NCBI GenBank assembly: GCA_009760855.2
Contig: WPIO01000624.1
Coordinates: forward strand, 1-17,331
Source of the DNA: Cristatella mucedo
Taxonomy: Eukaryota; Bryozoa; Phylactolaemata; Cristatellidae
Length of the DNA stretch: 17,331 nucleotides
Reading direction: 5' to 3'
In this document: positions 1 through 9,050 of the stretch, piece after piece
How the letters are laid out: every line of letters starts with the position of its first letter
Position numbering within the stretch: the stretch's first letter is position 1
Program-made: the position numbers and the translations under genes
The notes under the pieces: model-generated
Databases searched by the model: none
What the model saw: only the letters and a program-made list of their open reading frames with translations
What the model was told of the DNA's origin: nothing

Positions 1-1
1 G

Positions 2-169
2 GATGCTACGAATATGACTATTATAGAAGCAACAATAAGTAAGCAGGTGCATTTGAAATTCTACAAAGCTATTAAGTTTTACACGATGGATAGAAAATGG
101 TGGGTCGAAGACTTGGATAATTTTCTTCAAGCTCCGCCTGCTCGTGATTGCATTCCAAAGAGGCTATGA
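2..169 (+). CDS. Possible terminal coding exon, cut by the window edge
   Basis: The frame from base 2 is open for 55 codons and stops at TGA 167-169. It has no convincing start, so it would be the end of a gene lying mostly outside the window. The translation is mixed in composition and looks protein-like: a Lys/Phe/Tyr-rich stretch, then KWWVEDLDNFLQAPP, ending in RDCIPKRL. Possible acceptors are AG at 25-26 and AG at 45-46; the second gives phase 0, but neither has a strong pyrimidine tract. No AATAAA is visible before the family A debris starts at 193. I recognise no family, and it shows no similarity to the 5437-5544 exon. A chance open frame of this length is quite possible. Confidence 0.3.
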   Translation, partial: DATNMTIIEATISKQVHLKFYKAIKFYTMDRKWWVEDLDNFLQAPPARDCIPKRL

Positions 170-192
170 GTATTAATTTTGCTCATTAGCTG

Positions 193-276
193 ATAATAAT
201 AATAATAATAATAATGTAGTCGATAAAGCGCCCTCAGAGAACTCAATATCTTTCTAGGCGCTTTACATTTGCTTCA
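193..276 (-). mobile_element. Inverted 3'-end fragment of family A retrotransposon
   Basis: This 84-bp piece is the reverse complement of the last part of the family A 3' UTR (compare 947-1035). It starts with the (ATA)n microsatellite, which is the element's (ATT)n tail read backwards, and ends just after the conserved ACATTTGCT. It contains the family's terminal stem-loop with a perfect 9-bp stem (224-232 pairing with 257-265). It abuts the plus-strand family A copy at about 277, so that copy carries the same 3' end at both sides in inverted orientation. Confidence 0.8.
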
Positions 277-278
277 AA

Positions 279-794
279 AAGAAGATTTAGATAAGGATAG
301 CACTTCCAAGTTGGTCCATGCATTCGTGACATCCCGTTTCGACTTCTGCAAATCACTGCTTACTGGCCTACCAGCATGTTCGATCAGGCGATTGCAGCTG
401 GCGCAAAACTCTGCAGCTAGGCTTGTCTGTCGAGAGCTTCGCAGTTGCCACATTACTCCACTTCTCGCCGACTTGCACTGGCTACCAGTCAAGCAACGGA
501 TTGACTTCAAGGTTTTATCGCTCACTTCTAGGTCCCTTCATTTTATGGCTCCAGCCTCTCTCAGATATACTCCCACATCAGGCCCAGCATCGTACCACCT
601 GCTTTTCGGAATCCAACGGTCTAGATATACCTCGTACAAACCTGAAATCCTTTGGAGACCGTGCATTTAGTTCGTATGCTCCCAAAGCCTTGAACTCTCT
701 TCCCACCTGAGTCAGAACCTCCCCTGACCTGACCACATTTAAAAGGAACTTAAAAACACACCTATTTAGGACAGCATTTTGTGGGTCATTCTGA
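279..794 (+). pseudogene. ORF2 C-terminal remnant (RT thumb/C-terminal region), family A copy 1
   Basis: This is the last part of an L2/CR1-type ORF2, downstream of the RT palm. Recognisable pieces in order are KLVHAFVTSRFDFCKSLLTGLP, ARLVCRELRSCHITPLLADLHWLPVKQRIDFKVL (as separate short motifs) and then, in a shifted frame, DRAFSSYAPKALNSLPT. It starts abruptly just before the KLVHAFV motif, so the element is strongly 5'-truncated and lacks endonuclease and RT catalytic motifs. One frameshift lies near 560, a TGA interrupts the frame at 708-710, and the reading then runs to TGA 792-794. By eye it is close to the same part of the large family A copy (14647-15141, minus strand). It is not functional. 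Confidence 0.85.
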
Positions 795-814
795 TTCAAC
801 CTTGATGTGCTTAT

Positions 815-890
815 GCGTGCTGACACTGTGCATGCTGCCACTAACCACATTTGCATGCTGACCCTGTGCATGTCGCCCCCAACCATGTTA
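815..890 (+). repeat. 38-bp tandem duplication in the family A 3' UTR
   Basis: Two adjacent 38-nt units, 815-852 and 853-890, share GCxTGCTGACxCTGTGCATG followed by C/A-rich sequence. The same pair is visible in the large family A copy at about 12467-12526 on the other strand, so the duplication belongs to the source element and not to this locus. Confidence 0.7.
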
Positions 891-958
891 TTCATTTTGC
901 TTGTTTTTCAAGCATGATTTTACTTACCATTCAATTATATTTCACTTTGCAGCAAATG

Positions 959-1002
959 TAAAGTGCCTAGAAAGAGATATTAAGTTCTCTGACGGCGCTT
1001 TA
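959..1002 (+). other. Terminal stem-loop of family A 3' end
   Basis: TAAAGTGCC (959-967) pairs with GGCGCTTTA (994-1002), nine pairs including one G-U wobble, with a GAGA/TCTC inner pairing possible in the loop. It lies about 12 nt before the (ATT)n tail. Copies at 224-265 and 12338-12379 (both minus strand) keep the stem. In LINEs such hairpins next to the tail are known RT-recognition elements (for example UnaL2); that role here is inferred. Confidence 0.6.
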
Positions 1003-1035
1003 TCTAGTGCATTATTATAATTATTATTATTATTA

Positions 1036-2285
1036 AGAGCCTTGTAAGCTCCTTATGCTGGAAAGGCTCTTTGCAAAACCTCAAAGTTGTTAGCAAAACG
1101 GCTCTGGCATATTCACAACGCCTACTAAATGTAAAGAAACCTTCACAATTTAGCATTCAAAAGTTGGTCAGAGATCGAATTCTTAAACTAGGAATGAAAA
1201 TGATACACCAAAACAAGTTTAAATACCTCAGGTGGCTACCAAAGTGTATAACTAAAGTGAAACCAAATAATGAGGATTGCCTTATCGCGTAGCGAAAGAG
1301 AAGTGATAAGTCTTCTTGCCCTGCCCGTATTCAAGGTTGGTGACGAGTGAAAATGTGTTTTTCAATGCTTAGTGTAGGTAGGATGTAGTCCAAAAACAAG
1401 CATTCGATGTCAACATTGAAAATATCAAGCTCTTCGGTCTGCAAATGCTGAGTCTGTTGGTTTTTATGACATGTATGTCTGGATGGAGTAACAGTAGAAG
1501 TTTCGGAAATTCTCGTCAACAAAGTATATTTTTTACCGATGTCAAGAAAAAAATCCTTACATTGGAAAATTAAAAATGAACCCTAAGGAACTTTACGTGT
1601 TACTTTCCCGCCAGGTGATGTGTGGCCACTACAAGACACAGTCGAACGGGCTAGGTCACACAGGAATGGAAGAATGGCACACCTTCGTCTGCAGATTAAT
1701 TGGTGCAATGAATGAATCTAATAGGATATTGCTATCACTAGGGTCAAACGCAATCGTTGGCTTAAGCTGACCTAATACTGTTACATAAAGACCATCTTTG
1801 CTGTCTAGGTTATTGTTTTTTATCTAAGATGAGATCACCAAGAGATTATTAGGTACTTTAAATCTAACACCAGTCTCTACTCACGTTTCGAATAAGCAAT
1901 GCTGATATGCTTTTTATGCAGGATATTTAAAGTACCTAAACGCGATCTGGTTGTTCCTACTACTTTATGAATTTACGGTTAACCTTTTAAATGATAACTG
2001 TTGTAATTTTCTCCGAGTTTAATTTTCGTAATGACCAGCCCCTAATTGAACAGCCCGACTCTGTCAATGCCTAGAACAGTCGGCTATCGTGTAAGAATAC
2101 CATGAGTAAATTGGTCTGTGGATGAGATGGACACTTTTGGACAGGGAATGATGACTTTTTTGAGACATTATTCGTCCAATCATCCCTTAGAATATCTTAA
2201 TAATGACCATTACACAAACATTAAAAAAAGAAAATATTCTAGGTATTGTGAAATCAGTTGATCCAAAATGATGCAGGAGCGTGGT
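1036..2285. other. Stretch without a supportable gene
   Basis: Only short random-looking open frames are present (for example 1071-1292 and 1576-1770), with no motif I recognise. The one clear structure is a perfect 15-bp inverted repeat, TTAGGTACTTTAAAT, at 1849-1863 and, as reverse complement, at 1925-1939, separated by 61 bp. It could be the remnant of a small foldback element or chance in AT-rich DNA. Confidence 0.5.
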
Positions 2286-2288
2286 GCT

Positions 2289-3019
<731 letters not shown>

Positions 3020-3260
3020 CTCAACCAAACTAAAATTGCCTGGGATTTGAATTTACGCACAGACATTATCATTTAGCTGGACAGATGTAAACTATTTATG
3101 CCACGTGTATTTACTAAGTGATCATTTTAGTTTTTAACTAGTCTACAAAAAAGTTCCTGAATTAAAGCGATCTGACTGTTTTAATGTTTACACATAATAT
3201 GATTGTAAGTAAATAAGACGTCGTATTCGTAAGCAGAAATAACTTTCAGCTAGTTTTTCA

Positions 3261-3290
3261 AATATTTGCTTCTATAGAAAACCACAGGAA
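3261..3290 (+). promoter_or_regulatory. 3' splice site and 13-nt leader before the copy 1 ATG
   Basis: A T-rich tract (TAGTTTTTCAAATATTTGC) leads to CTATAG (AG at 3276-3277). The 13-nt leader AAAACCACAGGAA then precedes the ATG. Copy 2 has the same arrangement with an identical 13-nt spacing, including AAAA after the AG and AGGAA before the ATG. Conservation in both copies supports a real acceptor, so an upstream non-coding exon or a trans-spliced leader must supply the mRNA 5' end. Confidence 0.6.
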
Positions 3291-3350
3291 ATGAAGTTGG
3301 CTTTGCTGTTCGTTCTCTTCACCTCGCTGGCGCTGGCAGCACATAATCAG
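3291..3350 (+). CDS. Signal-peptide exon of a small secreted protein, copy 1
   Basis: Twenty codons from ATG to CAG, followed by the donor GTAAAT at 3351. The encoded peptide is a textbook signal sequence: MKLALL, a hydrophobic core of Leu/Phe/Val/Ala, then LALAA, where signal peptidase could cut before HNQ. The exon ends in phase 0. The homologous exon at 10213-10272 differs at about ten bases but keeps length, phase, both splice sites and 16 of 20 residues, which argues for selection on a secretion signal. The start is chosen because the acceptor lies only 13 nt upstream and the first 24 coding nucleotides are identical in both copies. The mature product is unknown; the best candidate continuation is the exon at 5437-5544. 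Confidence 0.75.
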
Positions 3351-4276
3351 GTAAATTTTAATTAATTTCTGAATATCTAAAAGACTATTAAACATTGTTG
3401 TGACGTGCTGGCCTAGTTGGTAAAGACCTCTTATTAAAAACATGAACGACCATGCTGTCTACAAGGCTATTTCTTCTTCACTGTGGCTATTTCAACTTGG
3501 TTTTCTTAACACGAAACGTTGTAGCAGGCACTAATGTCGTGCAGTCTTTGCTAGAATTACGGTCATCTCTGGACACCAGTTTGGTTTGCCAAACATTTAT
3601 CATAATCCTGTCTAAAAAATAAAAGCATTGCAGAGGCTTTCTATGCAGTGTTGCTTAGTTTATGCAATTCACCGAATCACGACGGTCGGTCGTTCTACAT
3701 GATTAAATTCGTTCGTTGTTGTCGTTGCAATTGAATACAACAATGCTCTTACCACAAAATGAAAGCCCGAATAGTTTCGCTCTGTAGATGAAATGACACT
3801 TGAGAGATACGGCGGGTTTATTGGCAGAGTTAGTTGCAAAGACACGGAGGGACAGACTCGCAAGCACTAAAGCAAGTTAGGCTTAGGTCGTATGGGATAA
3901 ATCCAATCATCGTGATTTTGTGAACAGCAAGAGCTGGTCGCTGCGAGATTACTCTTCATTCAAAGTAAATTGCTATTAGTCGCGTAGAATTGATTATTGA
4001 TATTAAGGCTACTGTAAAAAGCAAAACCTTCGAGGCGCTTGAATGTCATTCATTAATGCAACGATGTAATCTAGTTAAAATAATTGCAGAAGTTTCATCC
4101 ACGAAATAATGTATATGTCCTAGATTTTTATTTAGTGTTTGATAAATTGGGCTGCAGCTACTCAGATATTGTAGCGAACTGAAAGTTGCGAAAAATGAAT
4201 GTGCTCTAGAAATAAAAACATTTAAAAATCTGCAGAGCGTTTACAGATAACATATTTTCATTCAAGTCACATATAG

Positions 4277-4543
4277 GCGTGGCAAAGGAAGCACAAAACT
4301 ACAGTTCACGTTGACGTGCACAGCTTCAGCTGGCACACTACAACTGGTGCTAACAAGTGGAGGGACAAATTGCAAATATGGTTAGTAGTAGGAAGCTCAT
4401 CGTCGGCACAAGTTAGTATGCGACTGTCAACACATAAGAACCCAGCAATGCTGTCAGATACAGGAGCGTTAGTAGCTTGTTCCGTTGAGGTCCTTTTGTC
4501 AGATGTCACGACAACACTTAGGAGTAAGTTGCAGCCTCTGTGA
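4277..4543 (+). pseudogene. Possible retropepsin-like fragment (DTGA)
   Basis: An open stretch of about 88 codons, bounded by stops on both sides, includes AMLSDTGALVACSVEVL and ends TTTLRSKLQPL. The DTGA at 4457-4468 with a hydrophobic approach and following V-C resembles the active-site loop of aspartic proteases of LTR retrotransposons, usually written LLDTGA. No zinc knuckle, second protease half, RT or integrase motif could be found around it, and the opposite strand is also open (4306-4620). It lies in what would be the intron of the copy 1 gene. Most likely a relic or coincidence. Confidence 0.18.
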
Positions 4544-5436
4544 GCACACGAACTAGAGCCATGGCAAGCCAAGGAGCCAATTTTGGTTCGAAGACTATGC
4601 AAGCCGAAGGTTTCTAACATGAATTCCTACATTTGAGCTTGCTATCCTTGTCAAAGCGATCCAGACTTTAGGCAAATCGAATACCTAAAAGTGCACCTTC
4701 GAGAAAGAGCTGAAGTGTTCGTCTCGCGAGATGTCACTATGCAATAGTACATGAGTTATAACGGAGGTGGTGAAAGAGATGTGCTGGCTGAGCCTACTTT
4801 AGGCGTCCAACTGGCAATGTCTTAGTAATGCTTATTTTCTTTGTAAGTACTACATGGCTGTCGACTTTGCTCAGTGCTGCTAGCAGGTCAGCCTGGATGT
4901 GCAGATCCATGCCGATTGTCGGTCAATCGTGGACAAACCTCATTTGCAGCCACTGTTGGCTGACTCAACAGCCTCATTAGCTAAGAGGGCAGAAGACTTT
5001 TATGCAGAGCATAAGAGTGTAGCGTTTAACCATGCTATGCTTGCTGCTGATGAGCTTGCTACCAGTAAGCATTCGATTAGGCTTCCTTAGCAGGAAATGT
5101 AAAGGGCTGAGAAATAATTAGAATTGTCTGATTTTTCTATGACAAATGTGTGACTGTTAATTTTATGATTAGTAATGTAAGTATGCCTTCGGTAAATTGG
5201 AGAAACTATAGTGTATCAATAGTAGACTCCTGGGATACTTGTGCCTGGCGAACTGAAAGAGCTACGTGGATGGTACTAGTATATGCCACCTCATAGATCT
5301 AAATATTAGCTGGCTGTCAAATCGACGTGGCGGGAATATGCATGTTGAAAAGATCAAAACAGAAACGCCCACTTTAGCGGTTTCTTGGAGGATCCATACA
5401 CGTTTCCTACTGCATTACTTTATGTCTCGAACTGAG
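4544..5436. other. Probable intron sequence of the copy 1 gene
   Basis: No recognisable protein family. A 63-codon open frame at 4899-5090 has no motif and no splice signals that make it convincing. If the gene at 3291 has short internal exons they could be hidden here, but I could not identify any. Confidence 0.35.
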
Positions 5437-5544
5437 AAAGAACCTTACGGATACGGACCGTACGGACCCGTACGTGGCCGTTTGCTTGAGAGGGTTGCTA
5501 AAGATTTGAAATCGCACCGAGATAGTTTCAGCTCTCTGTACTAG
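5437..5544 (+). CDS. Candidate terminal exon of the copy 1 secreted peptide
   Basis: After a fairly pyrimidine-rich tract (5400-5430) and the acceptor GAACTGAG (AG at 5435-5436), 35 codons run to TAG at 5542-5544. The phase is 0, matching the end of the 3291-3350 exon. The product begins KEPYGYGPYGPVRG, a Tyr/Gly/Pro-rich repeat, and continues with RLLERVAKDLKSH, which would form a basic amphipathic helix, then a Ser-rich end. A canonical polyadenylation signal sits 77 nt past the stop. The joined precursor would be about 55 residues: secreted, with no cysteines. The function is not recognised; peptide hormone, secretory-gland peptide, matrix or eggshell-type Gly/Tyr protein and micro-exon-type secreted product are all open. 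The link to the signal exon is inferred from phase, strand and distance (2.1 kb); extra exons may intervene. Confidence 0.45.
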   Translation, partial: KEPYGYGPYGPVRGRLLERVAKDLKSHRDSFSSLY

Positions 5545-5620
5545 GATCCACTTGGTTTTTTACCAGCATTTCAGTTCGACCATCGCAATGACGAAAGCGT
5601 TCCAGGAAGACTGGGGAAAA

Positions 5621-5626
5621 AATAAA
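5621..5626 (+). terminator. Polyadenylation signal AATAAA
   Basis: An exact AATAAA within GGGAAAAAATAAAAGG, 77 nt after the stop codon of the 5437-5544 exon and followed by TG/T-containing sequence (TCTTGTGTCAC at about 5648). Position and match fit a short 3' UTR. The hexamer also occurs by chance in AT-rich DNA, so its weight comes from the neighbouring exon. Confidence 0.45.
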
Positions 5627-5713
5627 AGGCGCACGAAATCCTAGATCTTGTGTCACTCTTGCATGCTGCTGCCCGGTACTGAGATTGAGTAACAAGAGAA
5701 ATTCACGTTACAC

Positions 5714-8700
5714 TTAGTAATGTAATGTCTCTCCGTCTGTAACTCCACAAAGCCATGAAGATTATGGGGCTGTTAGTCAGGAGATTTTTGTATAATACCC
5801 TCACAGCCTAAGCGGGTTTCGGTACGCATTGGGTTGCCATCAGACTTCATCTCACACGACAAGGGGCAAGTGGGAAGCATAGCAGAGTCAGGAGAGCAGT
5901 TGAGGTAGTGAGTAGCTTGGAAGTAGCAGCTCCGGACCGCTGAAAATAATGAGTCATAGTCGGCCACAGGCTAGTAGTTGTCCTTGCCTAAGAATTGTGA
6001 AGGCGAGTTTTACAGTGTAGGACCTGCAGAGCTAAAGGCTCTGTTGCCAACGGTTTTTAAGCGGAATAAGGGAACGGCTATCTTATCGTCCATACAGGAC
6101 CTGGAGGTGCGAATAGGCTGAAACTGGTGCAGCAGTCCAGCTAGGTACGACTAAGTCAAGCCGTGGCGGGCCTTGTGGGTCAGAGTAAGAACTTGGATCA
6201 GTATCCCTGGCTCAAAAGATATCCATCCTAGATCTTTTAGCAGAGGAGACACGTGCTCAAACCTACGGGACTTGAAGACTAGCCTTGAAGCCATATTCAC
6301 GGCCAGCTGCACTGGCATAATTGTTTTCTGTAGTAGCCCAGCCAAAAAAGAATTACAATAAACAAGCCGAGACACAACAGGGAGATAGCTTCATTTTCTG
6401 CAGGCCATTGTGGAAGACAGCTACCGATCTTATATAGGCATAGAACGTGGTGGCTAGCTGTAGAAGCAGTCTTCTGAATGAAGCCTTTAAAATTTAGGCA
6501 AATGCCAAAAAGAATACCTAAATTTCGAGCACGTGGTGATGGTCGCACAAAAGCATCACCTATTAGAAGAGCAAAGCCATCCAATCATGCCTCACACTTA
6601 GGGTTTCCGATGAGCAGAGGTGCAGTTTTATCGTCATTTAGTTTGAAAATTATTTCCGTCATCCAGGGTCGAATGTCGCCAGGGCAAGCATTCACTTTAT
6701 TAGTTGCAGCAGCACATTCCTACGGTTTGAACGACAAACATGGTCTAAATGCCAAATATAGCTGAGAATCGTCAGAATACAAGTGATATCCTATTCCATG
6801 GGCCCTAACCCCTTTTCCTAGTGGTTGAGTATAAATAGAGAAGAGAAAGACACCAAGGACGGACACTTGACGGGCTCCACGGGTGACCCGTGTCGTGTGT
6901 GGGGCCTGACACCTACGCGACGTGGATTGAACACGATCAGAAAAGTACGATTTAAACCACGCAAGTGCCTCGTCTGCCTGAATTATGGCTGTTCTCAATA
7001 ATTTGAGTAGAACATCGTGATCAATAGTGTGTCTAACTAAGCTGAAAGATCTAGCTGAGCTGGAGCAGAGACATTTCGGTCAATATTGTCACGTAGATAG
7101 TTATTGGTAATACGGAGTAGATCAGTTTCAGTAGAAAGCTGCGTGTTGAAACCCCCGATTGAAATGTTTCTGACATTTCACTCTTTTAATTGTGTCCAAC
7201 CAGCTCTTAGCAACAATTTGTCAACCAATCTTTAAAATGAAAAGAAGTACGGAAACTGGGCGATAGTTGGCATTAACCCATGTATCCAATCCAGACTTTT
7301 TAGGTACGGGTCTAATGATTTCCGATTTTAAGGACTTGGGTACGACCTCTTTTACCAAAGAAGAATTACGAATTTTGGTTTTGGTAGGGCTAAGTTTGTC
7401 TGCCAGTGTTGACCACAGAGATAATGGTATAGCGTCTTCGGGAGACAAAGTCTTTTTGCTAGACGTTATTAAGGTAGCCACATCGCATGCAAAAACTTGG
7501 AAAACCGTTTAATGAAATTCACAGGATGTGATCCCACAATTGCTTAGTCGGAGGTGGCTTTATACGGAACTATGAATGTGCACAAGTGTTTCAGTAAAGA
7601 CGGCTGAAAACCTTTCGGCTTTGCCGGTATTATCTGGGGAGTCAGACCTCACAGCATTGGCTAGTAAATGGTTTACTGTCGTATGCATCTGTTTAGGGTC
7701 CGACTGGCAGGAATTCAGCCTTTGAGTGAAAAAACAAGCCCTGGCTTTGTTAAGCTTCCGGGAGTGAACTCGACGGAAGTCTTTGAAATTGACTAGATCT
7801 GCATCCGACGCCGATTTCTTGAAACAAAGTTCAAGCCTGCACTAAACACGGTGCGTAGTTTTGGAAGTCTTTTAATAAATAGGAAGGAATCTCTACGACT
7901 CTGTACGTGGATTGAATGAATGGGAGCAAGCTTGTCAAGAGCATTTCTAAGTTTCAGGTTCACTGCATCAGTAATTGTATTGAGGCTGCTGGTCAAGTCT
8001 GGGTGAAGATCAAGAGAACCTGCAACACAAACATATTTAAAAAATTTGTCTATGCCAATGCTTTGTAAGTTATGTCGATTGAAAAGTTCGACATTACTCT
8101 GAACGTACAAGGGAGCAGGAACAGCAAACGAGACAGAACAATGATCCGAGAGGGTCGGGGACAGCTAGAAGGAGGTAGGCATATCACAACAGTGTGAGGC
8201 CTTGTCTTTGATGAATACCCGATCGCAACTGATTCAAACAATGGCCTAAGCGGAAAGCTTCACATCCTATAGCCAAACAATATGCGACCAACAATTGCTA
8301 CCCTGCCACCAAGCTCGTCAGAACGCATGTACTGATAGAATGAGAACCCGGGAGCGGAGGTCTCAGTTATACAGCTACTGCAACAAGGCACCATCCAAGT
8401 TTCGGTAATCGGAAATGCATCTAGCTTCTCATTGACCATCTGATCTCGGATAACTAATGCCATGGTTTTTCGAGAGCAGACAGTTAGTAGGCGGAATTTA
8501 AGAGGCTATCCAACAACTGGGCGACGGCGATGAAATGGCTTGTATTCGCGTCGGCATGTATTCGGCCAGGCGGACGCTGGCCCTTCGAATTCGATTTGGA
8601 CCATAGTAACGGCCGCCGGTCGACGTTTCACAATGTGCCGGACCATGGCAGGTGATCTGCTACCGTAAAGAGTACTAATCAGCACTTTAAACTTACGGGT

Positions 8701-9050
8701 CGTGGGTTTGATAGCCGAGCTGTTGATAGGGCGAACACAAGATGCCGGAAGGTTCTCACTGACCCGCCGAAGAAGGCCCGATGGTAGGTATCGACTAATG
8801 GCGACATCGCTCGTTATGCTAAGCAGGTCCTGTTTTGCGTAGCATATCTGAGGACAGCTCATAAATAGTCACAGCGAAGATAGCAGCGGAATACCCGAAG
8901 GTATCACGGAGAAGTCAGGTAAAGGTCCAACCGGCGCTAGGAGTCGCCCGAGGCTGCTATCTAGCTCTGGAAGGAACAGCGACTTTTCAGAGGCATCTAA
9001 ATGCAGAGCAGGCAACATTCACTTGTATCGGCTCAAGAGCTACGGTGAGA
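5714..9050 (-). mobile_element. Family B (L2-like) non-LTR retrotransposon, old copy 2
   Basis: A minus-strand element whose 3' end matches that of the family B copy at 12527-14633: the sequence ahead of the end (GGAGTTACxGACGGAGA) and the (ATTAC)n tail agree (here 5716-5745 read in reverse). Homology to ORF2 runs through the window back to about 8515, preceded by a probable N-terminal region (8506-8862) and a GC-richer leader fading near 9050. The exact 5' border and any target-site duplication are not visible. It stands between the two duplicated gene segments. Confidence 0.8.
5773..8862 (-). pseudogene. Decayed L2-like ORF2 (endonuclease-RT), family B copy 2
   Basis: Fragments in several frames appear in the expected order. 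N-terminal region: 8862-8506. Endonuclease start: LDAFPITETW (within 8463-8260). Endonuclease end: SDHCSVSF, with SDH at 8149-8141. Linker: 8110-7600. RT N-terminus: SPEDAIPLSLWSTL and ANYRPVSVLLF (7481-7221). RT palm: degraded motif A near 7040, a corrupted GVPQGSVLG region, then HGIGYHLYSDDSQLYL (6998-6720). C-terminus: 6584-5773. The middle of the endonuclease with the GDFN motif is missing (frame jumps from VVICLPPS to the SDH region near 8170), and many stops and frameshifts are present. In the catalytic box the usual YADD reads YSDD. Dead copy. Confidence 0.85.

Larger units (their letters stand above)
279..1035 (+). mobile_element. Family A (L2/CR1-group) non-LTR retrotransposon, 5'-truncated copy 1
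   Basis: A remnant of about 760 bp: the ORF2 end (279-794), a 3' UTR with a 38-bp tandem duplication (815-890), a terminal stem-loop (959-1002) and an (ATT)n tail ending near 1035. The 3' UTR matches 12305-12526 on the opposite strand. The left side is occupied by an inverted 3' fragment of the same family, so no clean target-site duplication can be read. The clade is assigned from the C-terminal ORF2 motifs and the microsatellite tail, not from a database search. Confidence 0.8.
3020..4215 (+). repeat. Segmental duplication, copy 1
   Basis: This segment matches, in order, about 9970-10370, 11600-12304 and 17241-17331. Anchors include TTTTTAACTAGTC (3131 / 10081), the 60-nt coding exon (3291 / 10213), TTTGGTTTGCCA (3580 / 11765) and, at the far end, ATGTGCTCTA-like sequence near 4200 / 17312. 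Identity outside the exon is moderate, so the duplication is old. Copy 1 lacks both the large retrotransposon (empty site at about 4121-4136) and about 1.2 kb of intron present in copy 2. Confidence 0.8.

Noticed and set aside
193-1035. A cut-and-paste DNA transposon with terminal inverted repeats
   Set aside because: The inverted ends are the 3' UTR and tail of a LINE family seen independently at 12305-12526, and the interior encodes the end of a LINE ORF2, with no transposase.
1071-1292. Open frame of 73 codons with a basic composition
   Set aside because: No in-frame ATG in good context, no known motif and no duplicate elsewhere in the window; kept only as a remark in the gap description.
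4306-4620. A 104-codon open frame on the minus strand
   Set aside because: No motif or protein-like pattern, no expected splice context, and it overlaps another equally unremarkable plus-strand frame.
5441-5520. Alternative acceptor AG at 5439-5440 for the terminal exon
   Set aside because: It breaks phase with the signal exon and reaches a stop sooner; the AG at 5435-5436 keeps the longer open frame up to the stop before AATAAA.
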